Shown here piece after piece: positions 1 through 8,390 of a DNA stretch of 64,000 nt. The notes under the pieces were generated by a model. The model saw only the letters and a list, made by a program, of their open reading frames with translations. It was not told the DNA's origin and ran no database searches. Origin of the DNA: Kosakonia pseudosacchari (GTDB lineage Bacteria; Pseudomonadota; Gammaproteobacteria; Enterobacterales; Enterobacteriaceae); assembly GCF_900184035.1 (NCBI RefSeq), contig NZ_FXWP01000023.1:48961-112960 (forward strand). Reading direction: 5' to 3'. Position 1 is the stretch's first letter; every line of letters begins with the position of its first letter. Made by a program: the position numbers and the translations under genes.

Positions 1-573
1 CAAAATATAGCTGCCAATACCCAGCGCAAACAATGCATCTGCACGATGCCATCCATACCAGGAGAGCCCCAGCGCGATGAGAATTGCGCCGTTCATCATA
101 ACATCAGACTGATAATGAAGCATATCCGCCCGCACCGCCTGGCTGTGGGTTTTCCGCACTACCCAGCGCTGAAAAGTGACAAGGATCACAGTGCTAAACA
201 GCGCGATCAACGTGACCGTAATACCAATACCTGCATCACGAAGTGGTTCAGGCTTAGCAAGGTGCTGAATCCCCGTCAAAAACAGGAACAACGCTGAACC
301 AGAAACAAACATACTTTGTGCCAGCGCAGCCAGCGATTCCGCCTTTCCGTGGCCGAATGTATGCTCTTCGTCAGCGGGTTGCAGCGAATAGCGTACCACT
401 AACAAGTTGGTTAACGACGCGGCAATATCCACCAGCGAATCCACCAGCGCCGCCAAAATACTGACCGAACCGGTTAACCACCACGCGATGATTTTAATTA
501 CCAGCAGTGACGATGCCGTGACGGTCGCCGCAACCGCTGCCCGGGTAACCAAACGCCCATAGGATTGATTCAT
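1..573 (-). CDS. fieF: Ferrous-iron/zinc efflux pump FieF (C-terminus cut by window edge)
   Basis: Cation diffusion facilitator of the inner membrane that exports divalent metal (Fe2+, Zn2+) in exchange for protons. The reading frame opens with ATG at 573 ([13 protein letters not shown]), matching the FieF N-terminus I know from E. coli, and stays open to base 1. About 191 of the usual 300 residues are present: the transmembrane half, including the metal-site helices ([11 protein letters not shown] region) and the conserved [12 protein letters not shown] loop. The cytoplasmic C-terminal domain lies outside the window. It is divided from cpxP, on the same strand, by the cpxP terminator. Identity is confident; nothing can be said about the missing third. 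Confidence 0.93.
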   Translation of the reverse strand, partial: MNQSYGRLVTRAAVAATVTASSLLVIKIIAWWLTGSVSILAALVDSLVDIAASLTNLLVVRYSLQPADEEHTFGHGKAESLAALAQSMFVSGSALFLFLTGIQHLAKPEPLRDAGIGITVTLIALFSTVILVTFQRWVVRKTHSQAVRADMLHYQSDVMMNGAILIALGLSWYGWHRADALFALGIGSYIL

Positions 574-656
574 AAACGCTCCTGCCTGGATCCAGCAGGG
601 ATTATAACGAAAGGCAGACAACAGCAATGGGGAAATTAAACAGTGGAATTGCGGGC

Positions 657-683
657 AAAAAAAACCCCTCCATCATGGAGGGG
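657..683 (-). terminator. Rho-independent terminator of cpxP/CpxQ
   Basis: Perfect stem CCCCTCCA / TGGAGGGG (665-683) with a three-base loop, followed on the minus strand by eight T (657-664). Confidence 0.9.
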
Positions 684-714
684 AAGACAGGGATGGTGTC
701 TATGGCAAGGAAAA
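657..714 (-). ncRNA. cpxQ: CpxQ small RNA from the cpxP 3' UTR
   Basis: In Salmonella and E. coli, RNase E releases CpxQ, a roughly 58-nt Hfq-dependent RNA, from the cpxP mRNA tail; it represses envelope-protein mRNAs during Cpx stress. Here the minus strand just after the cpxP stop carries TTTTCCTTGCCATAGACACC followed by CATCCCTGTC, matching the conserved CpxQ seed regions as I remember them. It ends in a terminator hairpin with eight T. From the TTTTCC cleavage-type site at 714 to the last T at 657 is 58 nt, the known length. The processing site is inferred. Confidence 0.8.
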
Positions 715-723
715 CAGGGTTTG

Positions 724-1230
724 TTACTGGTAATGCCGGGTACTACTGCTACTCATAACCATCGACGGAGAACTTTGTTGCATCTGCGCCACTTCGCGCA
801 GTTGCGTCATCCGTTGCTGGTGTTTCTGGTTTAAAACCGCTTGCTGCTCCGGCGTAAGCAGGTTGTACATCTGGTTGCGGACTTTCGCCATTTCAACCTG
901 ACGAGCTACTTGCTCCTGCGCCATTTTTTCTGCCTGAGCGCGCACAGCGTTTTCATCAAAATTTTCTGCGGTGACAAGGCGATGCATTGTCTCCATTTCG
1001 CTAACATTAACAGGAGGCTGATCGTGCCGCGCCTGCCTCATTAAATCCCGCATCTGCTGACGCTGATGTTCGGTTAAATTAATACCGTCGAACATATGGC
1101 TCTGAACACTGCGCTGCGCAAACCCATCTATCGGGTGCCAGTTATCGCCTGTTACGACGTCAGCAGCCTGGCTAACGGTGCTAAACGCCAGCGTTGAGGC
1201 CATGACGGCAGCGGTAACGATGCGCATCAT
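724..1230 (-). CDS. cpxP: Periplasmic Cpx stress inhibitor CpxP
   Basis: Periplasmic chaperone-like protein that binds the CpxA sensor domain and keeps the Cpx system off until misfolded envelope proteins titrate it. 168 residues, close to the family's 166. The signal peptide is residues 1-22, ending SQA|ADVV. Two LTxxQ motifs define the family: LTEHQRQQ near residue 52 and LTPEQQAV near residue 125. The C-terminal tail is rich in serine and glutamine. The gene is divergent from cpxRA with a CpxR box in the shared intergenic region, giving the known autoregulated arrangement. Two Met codons open the frame (MMRIV); the first is used here. Confidence 0.95.
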   Translation of the reverse strand: MMRIVTAAVMASTLAFSTVSQAADVVTGDNWHPIDGFAQRSVQSHMFDGINLTEHQRQQMRDLMRQARHDQPPVNVSEMETMHRLVTAENFDENAVRAQAEKMAQEQVARQVEMAKVRNQMYNLLTPEQQAVLNQKHQQRMTQLREVAQMQQSSPSMVMSSSSTRHYQ

Positions 1231-1308
1231 TTACTCCAGTAACCTTTTCGTCTCACGATTCAACGATAATCAGTCTACGATTCAGGCTGCAAACATGCGT
1301 CAGGGGGT

Positions 1309-1323
1309 GTAAAACAACGTAAA
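1309..1323. promoter_or_regulatory. CpxR box in the cpxP-cpxR intergenic region
   Basis: The sequence reads GTAAA-ACAAC-GTAAA, an exact match to the GTAAA(N5)GTAAA consensus for phosphorylated CpxR. It lies between the divergent cpxP (start 1230) and cpxR (start 1379) and would activate cpxP strongly and autoactivate cpxRA. Confidence 0.85.
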
Positions 1324-1378
1324 GTCATGGATTAGCGAGTCTCGATGACGTAATTTCTGCCTCGGAGGTATTTAAACA

Positions 1379-2077
1379 ATGAATAAAATCCTTTTAGTAG
1401 ATGATGACCGAGAGCTTACTTCCCTGTTAAAGGAGCTTCTCGACATGGAAGGTTTCAATGTGCTCGTTGCCCATGACGGGGAGCAGGCGCTCGACCTCCT
1501 CGACGACAGCATCGACCTGCTTTTGCTTGATGTCATGATGCCGAAGAAAAACGGTATCGACACACTTAAAGAGCTACGCCAGACACACCAGACACCGGTC
1601 ATTATGCTGACCGCCCGCGGCAGCGAACTCGATCGCGTACTCGGCCTTGAGCTGGGCGCGGATGACTATCTGCCAAAACCGTTTAACGATCGTGAATTAG
1701 TCGCGCGTATTCGCGCCATCCTTCGTCGCTCGCACTGGAGCGAACAGCAGCAAAGCAACGATAACGGCTCGCCTACGCTTGAAGTGGATGCGCTAAGTCT
1801 GAATCCGGGTCGTCAGGAAGCCAGTTTTGAAGGCCAGGCGCTGGAACTGACCGGCACCGAATTCACCCTGCTTTACTTGCTGGCTCAACATTTAGGCCAG
1901 GTGGTATCGCGTGAACATTTGAGCCAGGAAGTGCTGGGTAAACGTTTAACACCGTTCGATCGCGCTATCGATATGCACATTTCCAATCTGCGCCGCAAAC
2001 TGCCGGAGCGTAAAGATGGGCATCCGTGGTTTAAAACCCTGCGCGGCCGCGGTTATCTGATGGTGTCCGCTTCATGA
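1379..2077 (+). CDS. cpxR: Response regulator CpxR
   Basis: OmpR-family transcription factor of the CpxAR envelope-stress system. 232 residues, the standard length. The receiver domain spans 1-115 with acidic pocket VDDD (7-10), phosphoacceptor D51 in LLLDVMMPK and the K in LPKPF. The winged-helix DNA-binding domain (about 135-230) contains ELTGTEFTLL and ends GRGYLMV. GGAGG at 1364-1368 precedes the ATG. The stop overlaps the cpxA start by four bases (ATGA), so sensor and regulator are translationally coupled. Confidence 0.97.
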   Translation: MNKILLVDDDRELTSLLKELLDMEGFNVLVAHDGEQALDLLDDSIDLLLLDVMMPKKNGIDTLKELRQTHQTPVIMLTARGSELDRVLGLELGADDYLPKPFNDRELVARIRAILRRSHWSEQQQSNDNGSPTLEVDALSLNPGRQEASFEGQALELTGTEFTLLYLLAQHLGQVVSREHLSQEVLGKRLTPFDRAIDMHISNLRRKLPERKDGHPWFKTLRGRGYLMVSAS

Positions 2078-3447
2078 TAGGAAGTTTGACCGCCCGCATC
2101 TTTGCCATTTTCTGGTTAACGCTGGCGCTGGTATTGATGCTGGTGTTGATGGTGCCAAAGCTGGACTCCCGTCAGATGACGGAGTTGCTGGACAGCGAGC
2201 AGCGCCAGGGTGTGATGATTGAACAACATGTTGAAGCGGAACTGTCGAACGACCCGCCGAACGACCTGATGTGGTGGCGCAGGCTTTTTCGCGCCATCGA
2301 CAAATGGGCGCCGCCGGGTCAACGTCTGCTGCTGGTGACCAGCGAAGGGCGCGTCATTGGCGCCGAACGCAACGAGATGCAGATCATCCGTAACTTCATC
2401 GGCCAGGCGGACAACTCCGACCATCCGCAGAAAAAGAAATATGGCCGGGTCGAAATGGTAGGGCCCTTCTCCGTTCGTGACGGGGAAGATAACTACCAAC
2501 TCTATCTGATTCGTCCCGCCAGCAGTTCGCAATCTGACTTTATCAACCTGTTGTTTGACCGCCCGTTATTGCTGTTGATTGTCACCATGCTTATCAGCTC
2601 GCCGCTGCTGTTGTGGCTGGCATGGAGCCTGGCGAAACCGGCGCGTAAGTTGAAAAATGCGGCGGATGAAGTGGCGCAAGGCAACTTGCGGCAGCATCCG
2701 GAACTGGAATCCGGGCCGCAAGAGTTTCTGGCCGCCGGAGCGAGTTTCAACCAGATGGTGACGGCGCTCGAACGTATGATGACCGCGCAGCAGCGCCTGC
2801 TTTCCGACATCTCACACGAACTGCGTACACCGCTCACACGCTTACAGCTCGGCACCGCCCTGCTGCGTCGCCGCAGCGGTGAAAGCAAAGAGCTCGAGCG
2901 CATTGAAACTGAGGCGCAGCGGCTGGACAGCATGATCAACGATCTGCTGGTGATGTCGCGCAATCAGCAGAAAAACGCGCTGGTCAGCGAAACGGTGAAA
3001 GCCAATCAGATGTGGAATGAGGTGCTGGATAACGCGGCGTTTGAAGCGGAACAGATGGGCAAATCCCTGACGGTCAACTTCCCTCCGGGCCCGTGGCCAC
3101 TGTACGGTAACCCCAGCGCGCTGGAAAGTGCGGTCGAAAACATCGTGCGCAATGCGCTGCGCTACTCACACAGCAAAATCGAAGTCAGTTTCGCGGTGGA
3201 TAAAGACGGCATCACCATTAACGTGGACGATGACGGCCCCGGCGTCAGCCCGGAAGACAGGGAACAGATTTTCCGCCCGTTCTACCGCACCGACGAAGCA
3301 CGCGATCGCGAGTCCGGCGGTACGGGGCTTGGTCTGGCGATTGTCGAAACCGCTATCCAGCAGCATCGCGGCTGGGTAAAAGCAGACGACAGCCCGCTCG
3401 GCGGTTTACGCCTGACGATATGGCTGCCGTTATATAAACGCGCTTGA
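2074..3447 (+). CDS. cpxA: Sensor histidine kinase CpxA
   Basis: Inner-membrane sensor kinase/phosphatase for CpxR. 457 residues, as in E. coli. The first transmembrane segment is about 8-28, a periplasmic PAS-like sensor domain runs about 30-160, and the second membrane segment is about 163-185. A HAMP linker follows. The H-box DISHELRTPLTRL places the phosphorylated histidine at residue 248. The ATPase domain shows N-box NIVRNALRYS, DDDGPGV and GGTGLGLAIV. Overlaps cpxR by four bases. Confidence 0.97.
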   Translation: MIGSLTARIFAIFWLTLALVLMLVLMVPKLDSRQMTELLDSEQRQGVMIEQHVEAELSNDPPNDLMWWRRLFRAIDKWAPPGQRLLLVTSEGRVIGAERNEMQIIRNFIGQADNSDHPQKKKYGRVEMVGPFSVRDGEDNYQLYLIRPASSSQSDFINLLFDRPLLLLIVTMLISSPLLLWLAWSLAKPARKLKNAADEVAQGNLRQHPELESGPQEFLAAGASFNQMVTALERMMTAQQRLLSDISHELRTPLTRLQLGTALLRRRSGESKELERIETEAQRLDSMINDLLVMSRNQQKNALVSETVKANQMWNEVLDNAAFEAEQMGKSLTVNFPPGPWPLYGNPSALESAVENIVRNALRYSHSKIEVSFAVDKDGITINVDDDGPGVSPEDREQIFRPFYRTDEARDRESGGTGLGLAIVETAIQQHRGWVKADDSPLGGLRLTIWLPLYKRA

Positions 3448-3454
3448 TAACCCG

Positions 3455-3486
3455 TCCTCTCCGCTCACCGGAGGGGGCGTTTTATT
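3455..3486. terminator. Terminator between cpxA and yiiM
   Basis: Stem CCTCTCCG / CGGAGGGG (one G-T pair) followed by CGTTTTATT on the plus strand. It ends the cpxRA transcript and sits at the 3' end of the convergent yiiM gene. Confidence 0.7.
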
Positions 3487-4156
3487 TACCCAACAACCTG
3501 CGTGAATTATCTTCAATCTTGCCGCTCAAACGCCGCTTTTGCATCGTACGTGTCCAGCTCGCCGACAATCCCGCAGCGGACAGCAGGCGATGATACTGCT
3601 CATCGTCAAATGGCTGAAACCAGGCAATCGCCGCTGCGTCATAAACGCTAACATCACTTACACGTGAAACCAGCTCCAGCGGTGCTTCCGCCGACACATT
3701 GCCGCCCGCAATCACCCGATAAAGCCAGCCAGTGCGGCCGCTGGACTGCATCTGCGAAGACATATCGCTGATGCCAAAGTGGAAATTGAGTTTGAAACAG
3801 GGCGAGCGCGGCTGCGTCACCTGAATCAGCGCGTCGCCCCAGCGAAAGATATCGCCGATAAAGACATTTTTCTCTGTCAGGCCGCTGGTGGAAAGGTTTT
3901 CGCCAAACGCGGGCGCACAAAATAATGCCGCCTGCTGCGGAAACATCTGCGCCCAGTGCGTATAGTGTTCTCGCGGGTAATGGCACAACGCGCGATCCGT
4001 CCCACCGTGGTAACTCTTTTCCGCCTGCTCGTCCCCGACGATGCCGGTTTCGGTTAGCGTGAGTTCACCATCAACCTGCAATTTTGCGATGGCGCTCGGT
4101 CGGCTGCCCTGATAATCCCTTATTTTTCCTACAAACACGTCAACCGGATGTTGCAT
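3482..4156 (-). CDS. yiiM: MOSC-domain protein YiiM (6-hydroxyaminopurine resistance)
   Basis: Molybdenum-cofactor-dependent reductase family that detoxifies N-hydroxylated base analogues. 224 residues, identical in length to E. coli YiiM. The MOSC core contains GDEQAEKSYHGG (41-52), AFGENLSTSGL (83-93) and the conserved cysteine C120 in QPRSPCFKLNF, the presumed Moco ligand. The C-terminal tail WTRTMQKRRLSGKIEDNSRRL is the family's 3-helix extension. Convergent to cpxA; its start is about 160 bases from the divergent aldolase gene. Confidence 0.93.
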   Translation of the reverse strand: MQHPVDVFVGKIRDYQGSRPSAIAKLQVDGELTLTETGIVGDEQAEKSYHGGTDRALCHYPREHYTHWAQMFPQQAALFCAPAFGENLSTSGLTEKNVFIGDIFRWGDALIQVTQPRSPCFKLNFHFGISDMSSQMQSSGRTGWLYRVIAGGNVSAEAPLELVSRVSDVSVYDAAAIAWFQPFDDEQYHRLLSAAGLSASWTRTMQKRRLSGKIEDNSRRLLGK

Positions 4157-4280
4157 ATTCCCTCCAACAGGCTTCGTTCATCACGGTATTACACCACAAT
4201 TGTTCGCAGACCAAACCTGCAAAAATGAGACATTCATGCACATGCGCACCGCTGTGCCGTGCTATCACTTACCTTACGCT

Positions 4281-4299
4281 TTTGAAACATGATTTCATT
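4281..4299. promoter_or_regulatory. KdgR-like operator before the aldolase gene
   Basis: TTTGAAACATGATTTCATT has the dyad TGAAA-N5-TTTCA typical of KdgR operators of pectin and hexuronate genes. It ends 18 bases before the GTG start and abuts the ribosome-binding site, a position suited to repression. It matches 14 of 19 positions of the site upstream of kdgT (6356-6374). Factor assignment is inferred from the motif and the gene content. Confidence 0.55.
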
Positions 4300-4317
4300 A
4301 ATCGAGGAGGCAGTGAC

Positions 4318-5211
4318 GTGACGCAAACAATCCCCTTTTCCGGCGTCTGGTGTCCTTCCATCACGCCGATGGACAGTGAAGGCAACATCGATCTCAATGG
4401 ATTAAAGCAGCATATTACCCGCCTGACGGCGGCGAAAATCGACGTGGTATTGCTGATGGGCAGTATCGGCGAGTTCGCCTCTTTCACACTCGATGAACGA
4501 ATAATGTTGATTCGTGAAGCGCGCGCTATGTCACCCATTTCGATGGTGGCTAACGTCTCTTCCACCTGTTTTAACGACATCCTGTGGATGGCGGATGAAG
4601 CCTACCGCACTGGCTATGAAGCCGTGATGGTGCTGCCGCCTTATTACTATGGGCAAACCAGCAACCAGCTTTTAAGCTACTTCCGCGCGCTGGGCAAAGC
4701 GATCAGCGGCAAATGGTTTGCCTATAACTTCCCGGCGCGAACCGGCTGCGATTTAATCCCCGAGTTGGTGGCGACGCTGGCCGCTGAATTCCCCGATTTT
4801 GCTGGCATTAAAGACACCGTGGATTGCCAGTCGCACACCCGCAATATGATTCTGGCAACCAAGAACGTGCGCGATGATTTCGCCGTGCTGTGCGGTTACG
4901 ACGAATATTTCATTCCCAACCTGCTGGCGGGCGGCGCAGGGGTGATTTCAGGCTTAAACAACGTGATGCCGGAACTGTTCGTTAAAGCGCGGGAAGCGTG
5001 GCGGCAAGGTGATTTATCAACGCTGCATCAGGTGCAGCAAGAGATCGGCAAATTGATGGTCATCTACAGCATCGGCGACGATTTTGTTACTACCATCAAA
5101 ACCGTGGTATCGCGCAAATTTGGCTACTGCACGCCTGTCGCCCGTAACTTCGGCGGCGCCCTCAATGAAGATCAGTGCAACCTTATCGACACCGTTTTTG
5201 CTATCCGGTAA
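4318..5211 (+). CDS. DapA/NanA-family aldolase, probable 2-keto-3-deoxygluconate aldolase (YagE/YjhH type)
   Basis: Class I TIM-barrel aldolase that forms a Schiff base with a 2-oxo acid. GTG start at 4318, chosen because GAGGAGG lies 8 bases upstream and the N-terminus TQTIPFSGVWCPSITP aligns with the family; 297 residues. Visible motifs are GSIGEF (48-53, oxo-acid binding), the catalytic-triad tyrosine in YNFPARTG (about 136) and Schiff-base K165 in FAGIKDTVD. VLCGYDEY resembles E. coli YagE, which cleaves 2-keto-3-deoxygluconate to pyruvate and glyceraldehyde. This locus is not at this position in E. coli. It faces kdgT, the transporter for that same sugar acid, and shares its putative operator. 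Substrate is inferred; another 2-oxo acid is possible. Confidence 0.72.
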   Translation: MTQTIPFSGVWCPSITPMDSEGNIDLNGLKQHITRLTAAKIDVVLLMGSIGEFASFTLDERIMLIREARAMSPISMVANVSSTCFNDILWMADEAYRTGYEAVMVLPPYYYGQTSNQLLSYFRALGKAISGKWFAYNFPARTGCDLIPELVATLAAEFPDFAGIKDTVDCQSHTRNMILATKNVRDDFAVLCGYDEYFIPNLLAGGAGVISGLNNVMPELFVKAREAWRQGDLSTLHQVQQEIGKLMVIYSIGDDFVTTIKTVVSRKFGYCTPVARNFGGALNEDQCNLIDTVFAIR

Positions 5212-5214
5212 TGC

Positions 5215-5238
5215 AAAAGCCGACCTGTAAAGGTCGGC
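5215..5238 (-). terminator. Terminator of kdgT (shared with convergent aldolase gene)
   Basis: Stem GCCGACCT-GTAA-AGGTCGGC (5219-5238) with TTTTGC following on the minus strand. On the plus strand the T-run is poor, so it serves kdgT mainly. Confidence 0.75.
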
Positions 5239-5247
5239 CTCATTGCG

Positions 5248-6231
5248 TTATTTGACGGTGTTTCGTAGTAAAACTTCCGCTTCCGCCCCTTTCACTTTTC
5301 GTGACCAGACAGACGTCAAAATCGGCACCAGGATCGAAGTAACAATCACCGATGTCGCCACCAGCGCGGTGGCTGCCGGTGCCATCGCTTTGAAGTCCGG
5401 CACCATTTCAGCAATCAACACCGGCGTAGCCACTGCGGCACCCGCCGAACTGGAGGCCGCCAGCCCCGCGGTTCCGTCGCCGCCGCCAATCAGTTTATCG
5501 GCAATAATCAGCGGGATCCCGGTGATGACAATTACCGCGACGCCGAGCAAAATCCCCAGCAGCCCGGTTTGCGCAATCACGCTTAAATCAATGGTGTTGC
5601 CAAGCGCGAAAGCGAAGAACGGAATCAACGTCTGCACCGCCTTGCTGAAGAACTCGCGCAGTTCCGGGTCGAGATTACCCAGCGCGAACCCCACGAGGAA
5701 GGGCAGCACCGCGCCGACAAACACATGCGGTTCAAAAGAAGCAATACCGGCAGTACCGAGGATGATCATCGTCATCAATGGGCCGGACTCCAGCGACATC
5801 AGCACAAATGCCCCGGCCTCCTCCTTAGTGCCGTACTGCTGCATGATGGAGGCGTACAACCCGCCGTTGGTCATATCCATCGAGGCCACCAGTGCCAGCG
5901 TCGATAGCCCGGCGAAAAACCCCGCTTCCACGCCGTGTTCCGGAAGCAACCGCGACGCAACCGCCGCCACTATCCACGCCACCGCGATTTTCGTCACCAC
6001 CAGCGTGCCGGATTTACGCAGCACCGTACCGGTCGCGCTCAGTTTGATTGAAGCTCCCATACAAAAAAACCACACTGCAAGGATCGGCACCGTCCCGGTA
6101 ATCATGCCGTTAGTGAACGAACCGAAGTATTTCCCGGCACCAGGCGCAAAAGTGTGGCACAAGGCACCGATGAACAATGGAACCAGCATCATCCCGCCAG
6201 GGATTTTCTCTATTGCACGCTTGATTTGCAT
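5248..6231 (-). CDS. kdgT: 2-keto-3-deoxygluconate permease KdgT
   Basis: Inner-membrane proton symporter for 2-keto-3-deoxygluconate, an intermediate of pectin and hexuronate breakdown. ATG at 6231 gives [20 protein letters not shown], the known N-terminus, and 327 residues, the E. coli length; an upstream in-frame ATG would add 43 unrelated residues and is rejected. The protein is almost entirely hydrophobic, about ten membrane spans, with glycine/alanine-rich stretches such as [27 protein letters not shown] precedes the start. A KdgR-like dyad lies 125 bases upstream. Confidence 0.95.
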   Translation of the reverse strand: MQIKRAIEKIPGGMMLVPLFIGALCHTFAPGAGKYFGSFTNGMITGTVPILAVWFFCMGASIKLSATGTVLRKSGTLVVTKIAVAWIVAAVASRLLPEHGVEAGFFAGLSTLALVASMDMTNGGLYASIMQQYGTKEEAGAFVLMSLESGPLMTMIILGTAGIASFEPHVFVGAVLPFLVGFALGNLDPELREFFSKAVQTLIPFFAFALGNTIDLSVIAQTGLLGILLGVAVIVITGIPLIIADKLIGGGDGTAGLAASSSAGAAVATPVLIAEMVPDFKAMAPAATALVATSVIVTSILVPILTSVWSRKVKGAEAEVLLRNTVK

Positions 6232-6355
6232 ATCTTCACCTGTAAAAACCGTTCGATTTTTATGGCGCAGGCACTCCGGTTGAACGGAACAACAGCCGCG
6301 CGGATGAAGAGAGCGTAGACCGGGATTGATGCGAGAAAAGTGATCAAACAACCAT

Positions 6356-6374
6356 AACAAAACATTATTTCATT
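6356..6374. promoter_or_regulatory. KdgR-like operator upstream of kdgT
   Basis: Read on the minus strand this is AATGAAATAATGTTTTGTT, an imperfect dyad of the KdgR type. Its partner at 4281-4299 precedes the adjacent aldolase gene. KdgR control of kdgT is established in E. coli; the exact site here is inferred. Confidence 0.5.
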
Positions 6375-6421
6375 ATTTTAGGATCAGCGTTCCTTTTGGT
6401 TTCTGGCGGGCAAAAAGGAAT

Positions 6422-6455
6422 AAAAAAGCCCCGCTGGCAACGCCTGGCGGGGCTT
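6422..6455 (-). terminator. Rho-independent terminator of sodA
   Basis: Stem AAGCCCCGC / GCGGGGCTT (6426-6455), followed on the minus strand by TTTTTTA. Confidence 0.88.
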
Positions 6456-6487
6456 CGACTCACGCTATCGTACGTGACGAAAGCGGC

Positions 6488-7108
6488 TTATTTTTTCGCA
6501 GCGAAACGCGCAGCCGCTTCGTCCCAGTTCACTACGTCCCAGAACGCTTTGATGTAGTCCGGGCGGCGGTTCTGGAATTTCAGGTAGTAAGCGTGTTCCC
6601 ACACATCCAGACCCAGGATCGGGAAGCCGGACACGCCAGAGATCGCTTCACCCATCAGCGGGGAGTCCTGGTTAGCGGTAGAAACCACAGCCAGTTTGTC
6701 ACCTTTCAGTACCAGCCATGCCCAGCCGGAACCAAAGCGAGTTGCCGCTGCTTTTTCGAATTCAGCTTTGAAGTTGTCCACGGAACCGAAATCACGCTCG
6801 ATAGCAGCTTTCAGGTCGCCCTGCAGGGTGGTGCCTGTCTTCAGGCCTTTCCAGAACAGGCTGTGGTTAGCGTGACCGCCTGCGTTGTTACGCAGTACGG
6901 TTTTTTTGTCCGCAGGCAGCTGGTCCAGTTTGGTGATCAGCTCTTCAACCGGCAGGCTGGCGAACTCCGGCAGGCTTTCCAGCGCGGCATTCGCGTTGTT
7001 CACGTAGGTCTGGTGATGTTTAGTGTGATGGATTTCCATCGTCTGCTTGTCGAAATGCGGTTCGAGGGCATCGTATGCATACGGCAGAGCGGGCAGTGTA
7101 TAGCTCAT
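6488..7108 (-). CDS. sodA: Superoxide dismutase [Mn] SodA
   Basis: Cytoplasmic manganese superoxide dismutase. ATG at 7108, preceded by GGAGATGAAT, gives [10 protein letters not shown] and 206 residues, the E. coli length; an ATG four codons upstream lacks spacing to the ribosome site. Metal ligands fit H27 (IHHTKHH), H82 ([10 protein letters not shown]) and the D/H pair in [19 protein letters not shown]. The promoter region carries a Fur-type site. In E. coli rhaT separates sodA from rhaR; here it is missing. Confidence 0.97.
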   Translation of the reverse strand: MSYTLPALPYAYDALEPHFDKQTMEIHHTKHHQTYVNNANAALESLPEFASLPVEELITKLDQLPADKKTVLRNNAGGHANHSLFWKGLKTGTTLQGDLKAAIERDFGSVDNFKAEFEKAAATRFGSGWAWLVLKGDKLAVVSTANQDSPLMGEAISGVSGFPILGLDVWEHAYYLKFQNRRPDYIKAFWDVVNWDEAAARFAAKK

Positions 7109-7166
7109 ATTCATCTCCATTAAGGGTAAGCGGCTATTGTGTTAACGCCGCGTAAGCAGTTGGTTC

Positions 7167-7202
7167 ATTATAGTTAATTAAATGATATTGAAAATGTTTA
7201 TC
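7167..7202 (-). promoter_or_regulatory. sodA promoter with Fur-type operator
   Basis: On the minus strand a TATAAT -10 hexamer (7167-7172) lies just downstream of GATAAACATTTTCAATATCAT (7182-7202), close to the GATAATGATAATCATTATC Fur consensus and to the E. coli sodA control region as remembered. Iron-Fur would repress sodA here. SoxS and ArcA sites are known in E. coli but I could not resolve them. Confidence 0.65.
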
Positions 7203-7265
7203 AATGCCGTAGTTTTAATAAGGTTATAACTTTTGGTTATGTTATTGAAATCGTGAAGCCGTCCG

Positions 7266-7468
7266 CCCGCATCACGCCATGGTTGCCGGTCTGCAACGCA
7301 ACGCGGCAAATATTTGAAGTGTGATCCTTTGTGCGATTTTTACTTCCATCGACCAGGCAGCGCAGCAACCTGTGCGCGACTGGATGAGGTTTTTAAGGGT
7401 GGAAAAACATTGATGGCAACCCGCAAGACAGGGCTGCGTAGTGAGTCGAACCAGACAGGGCAAGCGAA
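7266..7468. other. Gap between sodA promoter and rhaR where E. coli carries rhaT
   Basis: No reading frame here resembles RhaT or any protein I recognise, and no rhaT remnant is visible. The gene is absent or was cleanly replaced. Confidence 0.5.
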
Positions 7469-8317
7469 TCAGGCAGCAATCCGGCTGCGATGACGCCACT
7501 GACCCGGCGTCATCCCCACTTCCCGGCTAAACACCACCGAAAAGTAGTTGCTGTCTTCAAACCCGCACTGCATGGCGATTTCGCTGATCATCTGCTCGGA
7601 GTGCTGCAACAAAAATTGCGCATGGCAAATGCGTAACTGGCGCAAATAGTGGTTGATGGTCATCCCGGTTTGAGTGCGAAACTGCTGGCGCAGCGCCCGC
7701 TCGCTGCACTGTTCCTGTTCACAAAAACGCTCCAGCACAAAGCTGCGATTCAGGCTGCCGGAAAGGGCGGTGATCAGTTTATCCAACAGCGCTTCGCTGT
7801 GGGTCGCGGCGAGGTTATCGGTAGCGAAACGGTGGCGTTTTAGGGTCATCACCAGTTGGGCAAACAGGGTTTCCGCCATCAGATTCGCCAGCGGATCGTC
7901 CTTCGCGCTCTCATGTTCAAGTTGCGTAATCACCTGCCGCGCCTGCGCCATTCCGCTGCTGCCAATCCGCCAGTGCGGGTTGGACGGCGCGCCGTTAAGC
8001 CCCGGAATATGCGCGGCCCAGTCGAGATTCAGCGTCAGCCGGTCCGGACAGTAGATAATGTTCTGTAACACCAGGTCATTAACCGAGGCGTATGAGTGAC
8101 AATCTTCGGCGCGAATATAAAACAGATCGCCGCGCGTAATGCGGTAAGGGCGGTCATTAAGCACATGCAACCCATTGCCGCGCCACACCATTACCAGTTC
8201 GCAGAACTCATGTGTATGTTCGGCAAAGACATTTTGCGGGTAGCGATCGGCCACCACAACCGCCTGTCCGGCGCGCGGGAAAAAGTCTGCTTTACGAAGA
8301 ATTAACTCACCAGCCAC
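7469..8317 (-). CDS. rhaR: AraC-family activator RhaR of rhaSR
   Basis: L-rhamnose-responsive activator of the rhaSR promoter. 282 residues, the standard length. The start is GTG at 8317 with AGAGGTGG about 8 bases upstream, followed by [12 protein letters not shown] as in known RhaR. The N-terminal cupin sugar-binding and dimerisation domain spans about 20-150 ([28 protein letters not shown]). The C-terminal AraC domain has two helix-turn-helices, ending in [21 protein letters not shown]. Downstream of rhaS, same operon, 73-base gap. Confidence 0.95.
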   Translation of the reverse strand: MAGELILRKADFFPRAGQAVVVADRYPQNVFAEHTHEFCELVMVWRGNGLHVLNDRPYRITRGDLFYIRAEDCHSYASVNDLVLQNIIYCPDRLTLNLDWAAHIPGLNGAPSNPHWRIGSSGMAQARQVITQLEHESAKDDPLANLMAETLFAQLVMTLKRHRFATDNLAATHSEALLDKLITALSGSLNRSFVLERFCEQEQCSERALRQQFRTQTGMTINHYLRQLRICHAQFLLQHSEQMISEIAMQCGFEDSNYFSVVFSREVGMTPGQWRHRSRIAA

Positions 8318-8390
8318 AACGCCACCTCTGCCGTGAACAACCTGACATTATTAGCGGAAGCCCGAAAAAAAATCGGTGATAACCTTCTCG

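Noticed and set aside
5243..6283. 346-codon open frame on the plus strand opposite kdgT
   Set aside because: Ser/Thr/Pro-rich low-complexity product with no family resemblance; it is the antisense shadow of the Gly/Ala-rich kdgT gene.
7272..7499. 75-codon minus-strand frame in the sodA-rhaR gap
   Set aside because: Cys-rich composition without family likeness, overlaps the 3' end of rhaR, no Shine-Dalgarno; not a rhaT remnant.
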